Positions 17,926-27,024 of a stretch of DNA of 64,000 nucleotides are shown in pieces. Numbering within the stretch: position 1 is the first letter of the stretch; every line of letters starts with the position of its first letter. The DNA is from CAVQBP01 sp963723205 (GTDB lineage: Bacteria; Bacteroidota; Ignavibacteria; Ignavibacteriales; Ignavibacteriaceae): NCBI GenBank assembly GCA_963723205.1, contig CAVRQC010000035.1, positions 282,216-346,215 on the forward strand. The letters are read 5' to 3'. Below the pieces are notes generated by a model. It was given only the letters and a program-made list of their open reading frames with translations. It was not told the origin of the DNA and did not search any database. The position numbers were made by a program, and so were the translations under genes.

Positions 17926-18374
17926 TTTAAGAAGATTATTAAAAGTATAAAATTTATAATTACTATACTTTCAGTATTTTTTTTAGCTGTAATGAGAATA
18001 GTTCAATAACAGATTCAAGTGATTTATTAAATGATAAGGTTATAATTACCGACAGCATAGATAAAAATTTAGAAAAAGATAATTTAAATATTTTAGATCA
18101 ATATGTTTCCGGCGGCTGCAAAGAACATGAAATAAAAGTCTATGCTACAATAGCTATAATTAAAACAAATCCTCCGCAGTCAGAATTGTTTATTTCTCAT
18201 AATGCTGATAATGACAGTTGTGAAGCTTTAATAACAAAAGAATTAAAAATTAATTTAATCCAATTAAGAAATTTTTACAGAACTAATTTTAACGGTATAC
18301 AAATAATACTTTTCAGGATATATGAACCAAACTCAATAAATCCTGTATTGCCGCTGCTTGAATATAGAATTTAA
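17926..18374 (+). pseudogene. Decayed small lipoprotein gene
   Basis: From 17941 one frame encodes a typical signal sequence (KSIKFIITILSVFF). After a run of eight Ts at 17977-17984 the mature part continues in the other frame with a lipobox-like FFSC, then NENSSITDSS, and runs to a stop at 18374. Adding a ninth T would join the two frames. There is no ATG, GTG or TTG at the expected start (TTTAAGAAGATT where ATGAAGAAG would be expected). The mature part of about 130 residues has a VSGGCKEHEIKVY segment and matches no family I know. It directly precedes the serpin genes. Confidence 0.6.
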
Positions 18375-18417
18375 TTTATTAAAGATTATTTGAAATAAAT
18401 AAACATATGGGGGAATT

Positions 18418-19641
18418 ATGAAGAAGGTTTCTATTTATTTACTAATCATTTGTACTCCACTTATTTTTTTAAATTGCCAGGACGAATTTGTCATCCCTGA
18501 AGAAAATAGCGAACATTCGCTAACGATATCCGAACAGAAAATTGCGTCATCTTCCGAAATCTTCGGATTCAAGTTATTTAAGAAAATTTCTTCTTTTCAA
18601 AAAGATTCAAATATTTTCATTTCTCCTATTAGTGTATCAATGGCATTGGGAATGACTCTTAACGGAGCAAACGGATCTACAAATGACTCAATTAAGACTT
18701 TACTTGAATTAAACGGTTTAACGGAACAGGAAATAAATCAATCTTATCAAAGTTTGATTAACCAGCTTGTTAATCTCGATCCCAATATAATTTTCAATAT
18801 AGCCAATTCCATCTGGTATATAAATTCAATGAATTTTGAACAGGAATTTATGAATACAAACAAAGCATATTTTAATGCAGAAGTTGCCGGTCTGGATTTC
18901 AGCAATCCTTCTTCAGTAGATATCATAAACAACTGGGTTAATCAAAATACAAACGGTAAAATTACTGAGATCCTTGAGAACATTCCCCGCGATGCAGTTA
19001 TGTACTTGTTAAATGCAATTTACTTCAAAGCCGATTGGAAATATAAGTTCGATCAATCTTTAACTATCGACGGTTTATTTACATCTGCAGATGGTTCCAA
19101 TCTTCCATGTAAAATGATGGTACAGTCTAATAATTTTAACTACTTATCAAACGAGCTTTTTCAAGCGGTTGATTTACCTTATGGAGATAGCCTCTTTTCA
19201 ATGATTATTTTCCTGCCGAATCAGGACAAAAATATTGATGAAATAATAAATCTATTTAATCATGAGAACTGGAATTTATGGCTTGGCAGTTTTAATGTAA
19301 AAGAAGGAAAAATCTGGCTGCCTAAATTTGAAATCAGCTATGAAGATTCACTTAACAAAGTTCTTATTGCATTAGGAATGGGAAATGCTTTTTCATCTTC
19401 TGCAGATTTTACAAGGATGTATTCTAAGGGAGGGATTTTTATTAGTGCTGTGAAGCATAAAACCTACATAAAAGTCGATGAAGCAGGTACGGAAGCTTCA
19501 GCTGTTACTTCCGTTGAATTTGTGAAAGGAATTAATTCGAACTTTCAGTTAAAATTTAATAAGCCCTTTTTCTATATCATTCGGGAAAGAAATTCAAATG
19601 CTATTTTGTTTATCGGTAAAATGATAAATCCCGGTTTATAA
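18418..19641 (+). CDS. Serpin family protease inhibitor, lipoprotein (copy 1)
   Basis: Serpins trap serine or cysteine proteases after cleavage of their reactive loop. The 407-residue product has a lipoprotein signal peptide (IFLNCQD, lipid Cys at about residue 21). The serpin core has FISPISVSMALGMTLNGANG and NAIYFKADWKYKFD. The inhibitory hinge DEAGTEASAVTS begins at about residue 354 and the C-terminal NKPFFYIIRERNSNAILFIG closes the fold. The small alanine-rich residues at P15-P8 indicate an inhibitory serpin. By standard numbering P2-P1 fall at Lys-Gly in FVKGIN. A strong GGGGGA ribosome site precedes the ATG. The next gene is a diverged copy. Confidence 0.93.
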   Translation: MKKVSIYLLIICTPLIFLNCQDEFVIPEENSEHSLTISEQKIASSSEIFGFKLFKKISSFQKDSNIFISPISVSMALGMTLNGANGSTNDSIKTLLELNGLTEQEINQSYQSLINQLVNLDPNIIFNIANSIWYINSMNFEQEFMNTNKAYFNAEVAGLDFSNPSSVDIINNWVNQNTNGKITEILENIPRDAVMYLLNAIYFKADWKYKFDQSLTIDGLFTSADGSNLPCKMMVQSNNFNYLSNELFQAVDLPYGDSLFSMIIFLPNQDKNIDEIINLFNHENWNLWLGSFNVKEGKIWLPKFEISYEDSLNKVLIALGMGNAFSSSADFTRMYSKGGIFISAVKHKTYIKVDEAGTEASAVTSVEFVKGINSNFQLKFNKPFFYIIRERNSNAILFIGKMINPGL

Positions 19642-19682
19642 TTCCGTTATTAGAAATTATTCTAATTTTCAAAGGATTTGTA

Positions 19683-20912
19683 ATGAAAAAATTTATTTTC
19701 TCTTTAATAGTCTTAGCCATTGCGTTATTATTTTTCCGATGCAAAGATCAACTGGTTTCTCCCTATGGTTTTCAAACACCTCCTCCAGGTAATGCCGAAA
19801 AATCTATATCTTCTTCATCCGAAACATTCGGATTAAAATTATTTAAGGTTATAAACAAATTTGAAGGGGATAAAAATATTTTCATCTCTCCTCTAAGTAT
19901 TTCTATGGCACTGGGTATGACACTTAACGGCGCAAATGGAACCACATATGATTCAATGAAAGCAGCATTGGAATTAAACAGTTTAACACAAACTGAAATT
20001 AATGAAGCATACAAGAATCTAATTAATGTACTAACCAATATTGATCTTAAAGTAGTATTTAATATTGCCAATTCAATATGGTATAGAAATACATTATCGT
20101 TTCAGCGGGATTTTATTAATACTAATAAGACATATTTTAATGCAGAAGTAAGCGGGCTTGATTTTAGCGATCCGGGTTCTGTTGGTATGATAAATAGCTG
20201 GGTTGATCAAAACACTAATGGAAAGATAACGGAGATAATTAATCAAATTCCTGAAGATGCAATAATGTATTTGATAAATGCAATATATTTCAAAGGAGAC
20301 TGGAAATACCAGTTTAATAAAGATTATACAAAAGATGATTTTTTTACTAAGCTGGATGGTTCCAAAGTTCCCTGTAAAATGATGGAACAGGAAAACAAGT
20401 ACAATTATTTATCAAATGATATATTCCAGGCTGTTGAGCTCCCTTACGGCGACAGCTCATTTTCCATGATTATTTTTCTCCCAAAGCAAGATATAAATGA
20501 TTTACTAAATCAATTTGATGAAACAAACTGGAATGTATGGATGAATAGTTTTAATGTAAAAAAAGGTGATATCTGGCTGCCGAAATTTGAATTAAACTAT
20601 GATATCAGTCTGAATAAGATATTAAAGGTTATGGGAATGGGAATTGCATTTTCCAGATTAGCTGATTTCACAAAAATTTATTCTCCCGGTAATGTTTATA
20701 TCAGTAATGTTAAACATAAATCCTATGTTAAGGTAGATGAGGAAGGGACTGAAGCCGCAGCAGTAACTTCAATTGAAATAAGCCTAACCAGTGGGATAGG
20801 AGGATCCGATAAATTTTATATGCGGATAGATAAACCGTTTCTTTTCGTAATCAAAGATAATCAAACAAATTGCCTATTATTTATGGGTAAAATTATAAAT
20901 CCGGAATTGTAA
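19683..20912 (+). CDS. Serpin family protease inhibitor, lipoprotein (copy 2)
   Basis: The 409 residues are about half or more identical to copy 1 by eye, with a lipobox-like LFFRCKD, the same FISPLSISMALGMTLNGANG core, and the inhibitory hinge DEEGTEAAAVTS from about residue 352. The reactive loop then differs (IEISLTSGIGGSD), placing Leu-Thr near P2-P1, so the target protease should differ from that of copy 1. The gene lies 41 bp after copy 1 and both are probably co-transcribed. As an anchored inhibitor it would protect the cell surface from host or competitor proteases, or from its own exported peptidases. Confidence 0.93.
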   Translation: MKKFIFSLIVLAIALLFFRCKDQLVSPYGFQTPPPGNAEKSISSSSETFGLKLFKVINKFEGDKNIFISPLSISMALGMTLNGANGTTYDSMKAALELNSLTQTEINEAYKNLINVLTNIDLKVVFNIANSIWYRNTLSFQRDFINTNKTYFNAEVSGLDFSDPGSVGMINSWVDQNTNGKITEIINQIPEDAIMYLINAIYFKGDWKYQFNKDYTKDDFFTKLDGSKVPCKMMEQENKYNYLSNDIFQAVELPYGDSSFSMIIFLPKQDINDLLNQFDETNWNVWMNSFNVKKGDIWLPKFELNYDISLNKILKVMGMGIAFSRLADFTKIYSPGNVYISNVKHKSYVKVDEEGTEAAAVTSIEISLTSGIGGSDKFYMRIDKPFLFVIKDNQTNCLLFMGKIINPEL

Positions 20913-20931
20913 AAAAGTAATCTGATTGAGA

Positions 20932-21342
20932 ATGAAAAAAATATTACTGAAAATTTTATATATAATTATCCTCATTTTATTAATAACAAGTTATAAAATT
21001 ACAAATCATTTCAAAACGGATTCTCAGGATAAATTTACTACCGGGATAAAAGGGCAGGTTTTCATAAGTCCTGTTTCACCGATTAGTAAAAAAGGAATTA
21101 CAAATAAAGTACCTTACGAAGCATTTTTGAAATTTGTTTCTCCCAATAATGGAACAACAAAAAAAATTTTCACTGATGAAAACGGAAAATTTGAAGTTGC
21201 GCTCGATGCGGGCAATTACACAATAGTCCCTGAATCAATTACCCAAACCGGCAGTTATCCAATCGGTGAACAAAAATATATAATTATAAAATCCGGTGAA
21301 ATAGCTTTTGTAGAAATTGATTTCGATTCCGGAATAAGATAA
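20932..21342 (+). CDS. Small exported or membrane-anchored protein with a carboxypeptidase-regulatory-like fold
   Basis: This protein has about 136 residues from the ATG at 20932; a TTG two codons upstream is less likely. A strongly hydrophobic N-terminal helix (ILYIIILILLI) acts as signal or anchor. The rest looks like a single beta-sandwich of the prealbumin/carboxypeptidase-regulatory type: GIKGQVFISP, KIFTDENGKFEVALDAGNYTIVPE. Such domains are often found on surface proteins. It follows the serpins by 19 bp and is likely in the same operon. The exact function is unknown. Confidence 0.7.
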   Translation: MKKILLKILYIIILILLITSYKITNHFKTDSQDKFTTGIKGQVFISPVSPISKKGITNKVPYEAFLKFVSPNNGTTKKIFTDENGKFEVALDAGNYTIVPESITQTGSYPIGEQKYIIIKSGEIAFVEIDFDSGIR

Positions 21343-21358
21343 CGAAGGAGAAATTCAT

Positions 21359-21772
21359 ATGAAAAAGTTCATGCTTATATTTATTCTCTTTACAAATTTT
21401 AGCTGCTTTTATAATCCCACCGGACCTGCACTTACAGAATTAGGAAAGGAATTCGATTTGCAATATGGTAAAAAAGCAGTTATAGGAAATGAAAATTTAT
21501 ATATCACATTTAAAGATGTTCTGGAAGATTCGCGCTGTCCAGTCGGTTATCGATGTTTTTGGGCTGGAAACGGTGCAGTTCTTTTAAAAGTTGAAAAGAG
21601 TAATTCTGATATAATAGTAGATACTGTTAATACTACTTTAGAGCCTCAAAACTTGTATTACCAAAACTATAATATTACTCTTAAGAATTTAAAACCATAC
21701 CCCGTAGTTGATTCAGTAATAGAAAAGAAAGATTATATAGTTACCCTATTGGTTGAGAAAATGATCAGATAA
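21359..21772 (+). CDS. Small lipoprotein with conserved paired-cysteine motif
   Basis: The 137-residue product has a lipobox (FTNFSCF, Cys at 16) and an AAGGAG ribosome site. The mature part contains DSRCPVGYRCFWAGNGAV, a motif I recall from many uncharacterised Bacteroidota lipoproteins in which the two cysteines probably form a disulfide. The remaining residues form beta strands ending in YIVTLLVEKM. It lies 16 bp after the previous gene. The function is unknown; its place next to serpins raises the possibility of a surface inhibitor or adhesin, which is speculation. Confidence 0.7.
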   Translation: MKKFMLIFILFTNFSCFYNPTGPALTELGKEFDLQYGKKAVIGNENLYITFKDVLEDSRCPVGYRCFWAGNGAVLLKVEKSNSDIIVDTVNTTLEPQNLYYQNYNITLKNLKPYPVVDSVIEKKDYIVTLLVEKMIR

Positions 21773-21788
21773 TAGATGAGAATTAAAG

Positions 21789-22211
21789 ATGAAAAATGTT
21801 TTTCTTTTTATTATATCTCTTTTTTGTTGCTACAATTTCATTAGCTGTTCAGAACCCGGCCCAACAGAAACCAGTTTCAATAAATATAATGGAAATTGGC
21901 TATGGCTTAAAACGGAAGGAGGATTTTTTGCCAGAATAATCAAACCTAAAGACGGAATATCAGTCATAATATCTTATGATAATTTCGGGAAATTTACAGA
22001 ATACAGGAATGACTCATTAAAAGTAATTGCCGGATATTGTTTAGGACAAGGAGAACATAATCAGGATAAAATAACTTATTCTGATATTATTACTTCTGAT
22101 AATTTTTATTTTGATCCCATGCCTGATTACCCCGCTTTACAAAACGATACACTAGTATTATGGGATGGTATGATGGACGGCTTTTTCAGCTTTTATAAAA
22201 AACTTTATTAA
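21789..22211 (+). CDS. Small lipoprotein, unknown function
   Basis: This 140-residue protein has a lipobox-type signal (NFISCSE, Cys at 20). The mature part starts with a YNGNWLWLKTEGGFFARIIKP segment that resembles a family of small beta-rich Bacteroidota lipoproteins (lipocalin-like, by eye). The C-terminal region ends DGFFSFYKKLY. It starts 16 bp after the preceding gene and belongs to the same run of lipoprotein genes. Confidence 0.68.
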   Translation: MKNVFLFIISLFCCYNFISCSEPGPTETSFNKYNGNWLWLKTEGGFFARIIKPKDGISVIISYDNFGKFTEYRNDSLKVIAGYCLGQGEHNQDKITYSDIITSDNFYFDPMPDYPALQNDTLVLWDGMMDGFFSFYKKLY

Positions 22212-22236
22212 ATATAAAATATTGGAAGTATAAAAA

Positions 22237-22668
22237 ATGAAAGCCATGATTTTTTTTGCGGTAATTTACATTATTTTTTCAGGATGTAATGAAAATTCAA
22301 TAAGCGGAAACGAGTCAATTGAATACTCAGTTGATCAAAAATTATCATGCTTCTGTCCATTTGGTGATAGGACTGTCAGATTATTCGTTAAAGCTGATAC
22401 CATTGCTGATGCAATTGATATTTCCAAAGGTATTCATTTATCAAAAAGTGAATGGAATAGATATAAGACAATAAAAGGGTTATTTGAAGAAATTTCCTCA
22501 TTGGATACGTCAATCTTTACTGTAAAAGTATCATATGATCCGGTTTACCATTATCCTGCATTTATAAGCGCAAATCCGAAACCGGTTTATGTAAATGATA
22601 CAATAGTTCAGGTAATTATGGATGCTGGTTTTTCTTATTCTACAAGTAATTATGTAAAGTATAAATAA
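22237..22668 (+). CDS. Small lipoprotein, DUF6174-like
   Basis: This 143-residue protein has a lipobox (IIFSGCNE, Cys at 17). The mature part holds SCFCPFGDRTVRLFVKADTI and VSYDPVYHYPAFISANPKP, two features of the DUF6174 group of small periplasmic proteins, which carry a CxC pair and a YDPxYGYP-like turn. It is 25 bp after the previous gene. No enzymatic residues are visible. Confidence 0.68.
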   Translation: MKAMIFFAVIYIIFSGCNENSISGNESIEYSVDQKLSCFCPFGDRTVRLFVKADTIADAIDISKGIHLSKSEWNRYKTIKGLFEEISSLDTSIFTVKVSYDPVYHYPAFISANPKPVYVNDTIVQVIMDAGFSYSTSNYVKYK

Positions 22669-22709
22669 AAATTATCTATTATTTTTTAATCTTCTTAACA
22701 TTAAGAAAA

Positions 22710-23102
22710 ATGAAAAAGTTGTATATGTTCTCCTTGCTTGTTTTGATATTTATTAGCTGTTCTGAAAAATCCAACTTTGTTCTTCCTGTTGATCAAATGG
22801 AATACAGAAAAATTGCATATGAGAATTTATCAGATGAAGAGAAAGGTACATTAACAACCGACTGGAAGGAAGCAGAAGTAAAACGGGGCAATTATTTATT
22901 TAAAGATAATATTAACTGGATAGTTTTTGACACGGGGGATAAATCGGGTTTTTCTTTAATGAGATCGAACGTAGTTTTAATTAATAATCAGCCTCTTGTA
23001 CTTGTAATTTTTCATACGAATGTAGATGCATTATTGGGACCAATTGCTTTAATTATTGAACCTGGAACTAAGGAAATTGTTGGCGGGTTTTTAAGATATT
23101 AA
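22710..23102 (+). CDS. Small lipoprotein, unknown function
   Basis: The 130-residue product has a lipobox (IFISCSEK, Cys at 17). The mature part (about 113 residues) includes EMEYRKIAYENLSDEEKGT-like and WKEAEVKRGNY segments and a hydrophobic strand-rich end (PLVLVIFHTNVDALLGPIALII). I do not recognise a family. It is the last of the lipoprotein run; the next gene probably has its own promoter. Confidence 0.65.
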   Translation: MKKLYMFSLLVLIFISCSEKSNFVLPVDQMEYRKIAYENLSDEEKGTLTTDWKEAEVKRGNYLFKDNINWIVFDTGDKSGFSLMRSNVVLINNQPLVLVIFHTNVDALLGPIALIIEPGTKEIVGGFLRY

Positions 23103-23141
23103 AAGATAATATAGAGAACGATATTTATGTCTTTATTTCTT

Positions 23142-23170
23142 TTGACAAAGATTTAAAAGTATTGTAATTA
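23142..23170 (+). promoter_or_regulatory. Predicted promoter of the histidine kinase operon
   Basis: TTGACA at 23142-23147 and TAATTA at 23165-23170 are spaced by 17 bp, with an expected start about 40 bp before the kinase ATG. The -35 is perfect and the -10 is weak, but it is identical in its first four bases and spacing to two other sites (44301, 46487). Confidence 0.35.
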
Positions 23171-23214
23171 AAAAATGGAGAAGTTATTTTTAATCAGGGT
23201 TTCGACAGGTAATT

Positions 23215-24640
23215 ATGAAATATTTATCTTTAAGCCGCTCTTACTATAAAATCAGGATAATAGTCACATTCTGTATCGTTACAATACTTTTAGTACTGGT
23301 TTTTTCTTTTTTGAGCTACAGGTTTGTTAGAAAGCTCTATTTGGATCAGCTGAGTGACCAGGTAAATATTGTTACAAAAATGATTTCGCATCAAATAGAT
23401 AATAGATACCTGGAACTTCTCCAGGTTGGTATTCCTACAAATTCCACAGTTAACTATTTCAAAAAAATTTTCTGGGAAAATTTAAACAATGGTTATCATT
23501 CACAGATTTTTATTTTCGATAAAGATTTCAATGTTATTGTACATTCGGATTCCAGTATAAATGCAAATGATCATGATCCTTTACTGCTGCTGAATCAGAA
23601 AGAAATTTCAGGCCTGCATGTAGATGAGTCTATAGTAACTTTACCATTTAAAGGCAACGACAATGAATGGTATTTGTGGGGCTTTTTCCGTTTGGATGAT
23701 AATTATTGGCTGGCATTGAAAGAAAATGCATCCAAGCTTGAAAGAGTTGAAGAATTTGCTTCGGATTTTTTCTATCTTGGTTTGGGAGGAGTAATCTTAA
23801 CTATATTGATTGCCTGGTTTATGACGCGTACATTAACAAAACCTATTGATCAACTGGTTGAATTCAGCCATAAAATCGGTCAGGGGAATTATCTTGTACA
23901 GGCTCCGCAAAATACTCACGGTGAACTTAAGATACTTGCCCAATCAATGGATAAGATGAAAACAGATATCGATGCGCACAATAAAGAAAAGGAAAAAATG
24001 CTGGCACAAATCGCTCATGAAATCCGTAATCCATTGGGTGGAATTGAACTGCTGGCTAACCTTACAAAAGAAGACCTGGTAAAGGAAAATAATTCATGTT
24101 CTACTTCAACGGAATATCTTGATAAAATAATTTGTGAAATTAATTCTTTGAAATCCTTAATCACATCCTATCTGAATTTCAGCCGGCCTTTACCGGCAGA
24201 CCCGGGATGGATTAAGACAGATAAATTCTTTTAAAGAAATTGAATATAATTTTAAAACGAATTTGTTGAGAAGAAATATCAAAATTAATTTAAGAAATAA
24301 TGTAGATAAAATTTGGTTTGACCAGTCTCATTTAAAACAGATTTTCCTGAATTTAATGACTAATAGTCTGGAATCAATCAAACAAAACGGGAACATTTCA
24401 ATTTCAATTGTTAAAGAAAGCAAAAAATGGAAAATTAATTTCTCTGATGATGGATCCGGAATAGATGAAAAACACTTGTCCAGAATTTTCGAACCTTTCT
24501 TCACAACAAAAAAAGACGGAACCGGATTGGGACTTGCAATATGCAAAAAGCTCTGTAATGAAAATAAAGCTGAACTGAAAGTTGAGAATAATTCAGAAAA
24601 AGGTTTAACGTTTACAATAATTAAAGATATCCAAGTATAA
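23215..24640 (+). pseudogene. Membrane sensor histidine kinase, frame broken
   Basis: The first frame (339 codons) has a transmembrane helix, an extracytoplasmic sensor region of about 150 residues, a second helix (ILTILIAWFMTR), a HAMP domain, and the HisKA box with phospho-accepting His at about residue 268 in IAHEIRNP. It stops at 24234. The ATPase domain continues in the +1 frame up to 24640: FLNLMTNSLESI (N box), FSDDGSGI (G1), FEPFFTTKKDGTGLGLAI (F and G2). One extra base between about 24190 and 24225 would explain the break. The intact protein would be about 475 residues and pair with the NtrC-type regulator three bases downstream. It may be a sequencing error. Confidence 0.82.
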
Positions 24641-24642
24641 AT

Positions 24643-26004
24643 ATGAATAACAAAGAAATCTTAGTTGTTGAAGATAATGATACCATGCGTCTTGGTATAT
24701 CTGAAACATTAAAAAGAGAATCATATTCTGTCTTTGCTTTTGACAATGGCGTTGATGCCCTGAAAAAATTTGAATGTTCAAATATACCTCTTGCAATTCT
24801 TGATTTAAAGATGGAACCTTTAAATGGAATTGAGATACTTAAAAAATTGAAGGAGACAAATCCTTCGGTTGAAGTACTTATGATATCTGCCTACGGAACA
24901 GTTGAAGATGCAGTCGAAGCTATGAAGCTTGGCGCAATTGATTTTCTGACGAAACCCTTTTCTCCGGATGAATTGCGTATAAGAATCAAAAATATATGGA
25001 ATAAAATAGAAAGTGAAAAAAGGATAGAAGAATTAATCGAACAAAACAAAATTCTTAATGAAGAACTCGGTTATGATGAGATGATTGGTAACTCATCTAA
25101 TATGAGAGAAGTTTTTTCATTAATTGAACAGGTTGCGGGAAAAGAAAGCACAGTTCTGATTCATGGAGAAAGCGGAACAGGAAAAGAATTGGTTGCAAGA
25201 GCAATTCACAAAAAAAGTCAAAGATCCAGAAATGGCTTTATAAAAGTGAATTGCGGAGCATTAAATGAAAATCTTCTGGAAAGCGAATTGTTCGGGCACG
25301 AAAAAGGTGCTTTTACCGGGGCAGTCCGGCAAAAGAAAGGTAGATTCGAGCTTGCAGACAAAGGGACTTTATTTCTTGATGAAATCGGAGATATATCTCC
25401 TGCCATGCAGATTAAGTTGTTAAGGGTACTTCAGGAAGGTGAATTTGAAAGAGTCGGAGGCGAATCAACTATTAAAACCGATGTCCGTTTAATCTCAGCA
25501 ACAAACCAGGATTTATCAAGACTAATGCTGGAAGGAAAATTCAGGGAGGATCTTTATTACCGGTTAAGTGTTATCCCTATTAAACTGCCTTCTCTGCGCG
25601 AAAGAAAAGAAGATGTTATTCTCCTGGTTGAACATTTCTTAAATAAATTCGCTTCATTAAATAAAAACAAAAATAAAATAGACAAGGAAGGAATAAAGCT
25701 TCTGCTTGAATACCCATGGCCGGGCAATATCCGCGAATTAGAAAATTTAATAGAAAGATTATGTGTTATTTCAAAGGATGTAGAAATAAACAGCGGATTA
25801 ATTGCTATGCATTTGACCGGTAATATTCAAACCGGCGGCAATTATGATAATCTCCCGCTCGAAGATGCTCTTTTTGCTTTTGAAAAGAATTTAATTGTAC
25901 AGGCTATGAAAAAAGCCGATGGAGTAAAAAACAGGGCAGCAAAAATACTGGGAATAAGTACGAGCGTTCTGTATTATAAACTCGATAAGTTTGGACTAAT
26001 ATAA
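24643..26004 (+). CDS. NtrC-family sigma-54-dependent response regulator
   Basis: This 453-residue DNA-binding activator opens sigma-54 promoters by ATP hydrolysis. The receiver domain (1-120) has acidic Glu10/Asp11 and phospho-acceptor Asp54 in AILDLKM. The AAA+ domain (about 145-375) has Walker A GESGTGKE, the sigma-54-contacting GAFTGA loop, Walker B LFLDEIGD, and the R-finger region. A Fis-type helix-turn-helix closes the protein (NRAAKILGISTSVLYYKL). It follows the broken kinase directly and is followed, without a gap, by an exported coiled-coil protein and an outer-membrane protein, which suggests an envelope-related stimulus. Confidence 0.95.
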   Translation: MNNKEILVVEDNDTMRLGISETLKRESYSVFAFDNGVDALKKFECSNIPLAILDLKMEPLNGIEILKKLKETNPSVEVLMISAYGTVEDAVEAMKLGAIDFLTKPFSPDELRIRIKNIWNKIESEKRIEELIEQNKILNEELGYDEMIGNSSNMREVFSLIEQVAGKESTVLIHGESGTGKELVARAIHKKSQRSRNGFIKVNCGALNENLLESELFGHEKGAFTGAVRQKKGRFELADKGTLFLDEIGDISPAMQIKLLRVLQEGEFERVGGESTIKTDVRLISATNQDLSRLMLEGKFREDLYYRLSVIPIKLPSLRERKEDVILLVEHFLNKFASLNKNKNKIDKEGIKLLLEYPWPGNIRELENLIERLCVISKDVEINSGLIAMHLTGNIQTGGNYDNLPLEDALFAFEKNLIVQAMKKADGVKNRAAKILGISTSVLYYKLDKFGLI

Positions 26005-27024
26005 ATGAAATCTTTATTGTTTTTATTTGTTGCTATCTTAATCTTTTTACCGGTAAGGGAAATAGAATCTCAGGATCTTCCTTTACCGAACGATTTAGTT
26101 ATGCTGGAAAACAAATACAGTGACCTTCAAAATTTTTATGAACAAGAAAAATTAGCTTTGGATTCCTTACAGGAAAAATTTAACAAAAGAATTAATGAAA
26201 TTAATAGTGAAAAGGATAAAACAAATCCGGATAATGAAAAGATTACTTCCCTAATGTCAAATTCAGTGAATCTGTCCAACAGTATTGATAATCAGCAGAA
26301 AAAAATCGATAAAATTGGAAAATTAGTTACAGCTGTCAAAATTAAATTAAATGAAAGGTATACTGGAATCATCGATTCATTAAAACATATCGGGGCAAAA
26401 GGAAATGAGAATAAAGAAAATATTGATAATTTAATCCTATTTTATGCAACTAAAAGGCTAGAAGTTACTCCTGAGATTTACCGGCTATCATTTAATCCTT
26501 ATAAAATTTTAGAATTGGATTTACATAAATCAAATGACTCGGCTTACAAAAAAATATATTCGGAATATTTTACCAGTGCAGTAAATGAGGTAAATAGCAT
26601 TCTGACAAATATCTCGGAAGAAAGCAATGAAATAAACCAGGTAATTGAGCTTCAAAGAAAAGCCAATAGATTTGTTGAAGAAACCGAGCTGGAAAGCGGC
26701 ATCACATCAAGCAAGCTATCACAATCTGAAGGAAAGAGTCTGGCAACGACAAAAACAACTCCGGAAACCGGCACAAGCTTAGATAATGGATTCATAGGTA
26801 TGAGAGAAAGTAATTTAAATAATAATATAAAAGTTTATGAACAATTGTTAAATCAATTAAATACAATAAAAACATTATCTGTCAGACAAACCCCGGAAGA
26901 ATCCATTCAGGCTCTTGAAAAAGAAATTGATCTCAATTCTTACGGAAAGCTTTTAAATGAAGTGAAAAAAAGACTGATTGAATATAAAAGATTGTTAATG
27001 CAAAAAGCCGGTTCTTTGCAATGA
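26005..27024 (+). CDS. Exported coiled-coil protein, unknown function
   Basis: This 339-residue protein has a signal peptide (LLFLFVAILIFLPV) and long helical regions rich in Leu, Lys, Glu and Asn with heptad-like spacing (residues about 30-115 and 190-235), indicating a periplasmic coiled coil. A Ser/Thr-rich linker (SGITSSKLSQSEGKS) precedes a second helical part. The ATG follows the NtrC stop with no spacer, and its 3' end overlaps the next gene by 4 bp (ATGA). I recognise no family. Its position suggests it works with the two-component system or the downstream barrel. Confidence 0.72.
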   Translation: MKSLLFLFVAILIFLPVREIESQDLPLPNDLVMLENKYSDLQNFYEQEKLALDSLQEKFNKRINEINSEKDKTNPDNEKITSLMSNSVNLSNSIDNQQKKIDKIGKLVTAVKIKLNERYTGIIDSLKHIGAKGNENKENIDNLILFYATKRLEVTPEIYRLSFNPYKILELDLHKSNDSAYKKIYSEYFTSAVNEVNSILTNISEESNEINQVIELQRKANRFVEETELESGITSSKLSQSEGKSLATTKTTPETGTSLDNGFIGMRESNLNNNIKVYEQLLNQLNTIKTLSVRQTPEESIQALEKEIDLNSYGKLLNEVKKRLIEYKRLLMQKAGSLQ

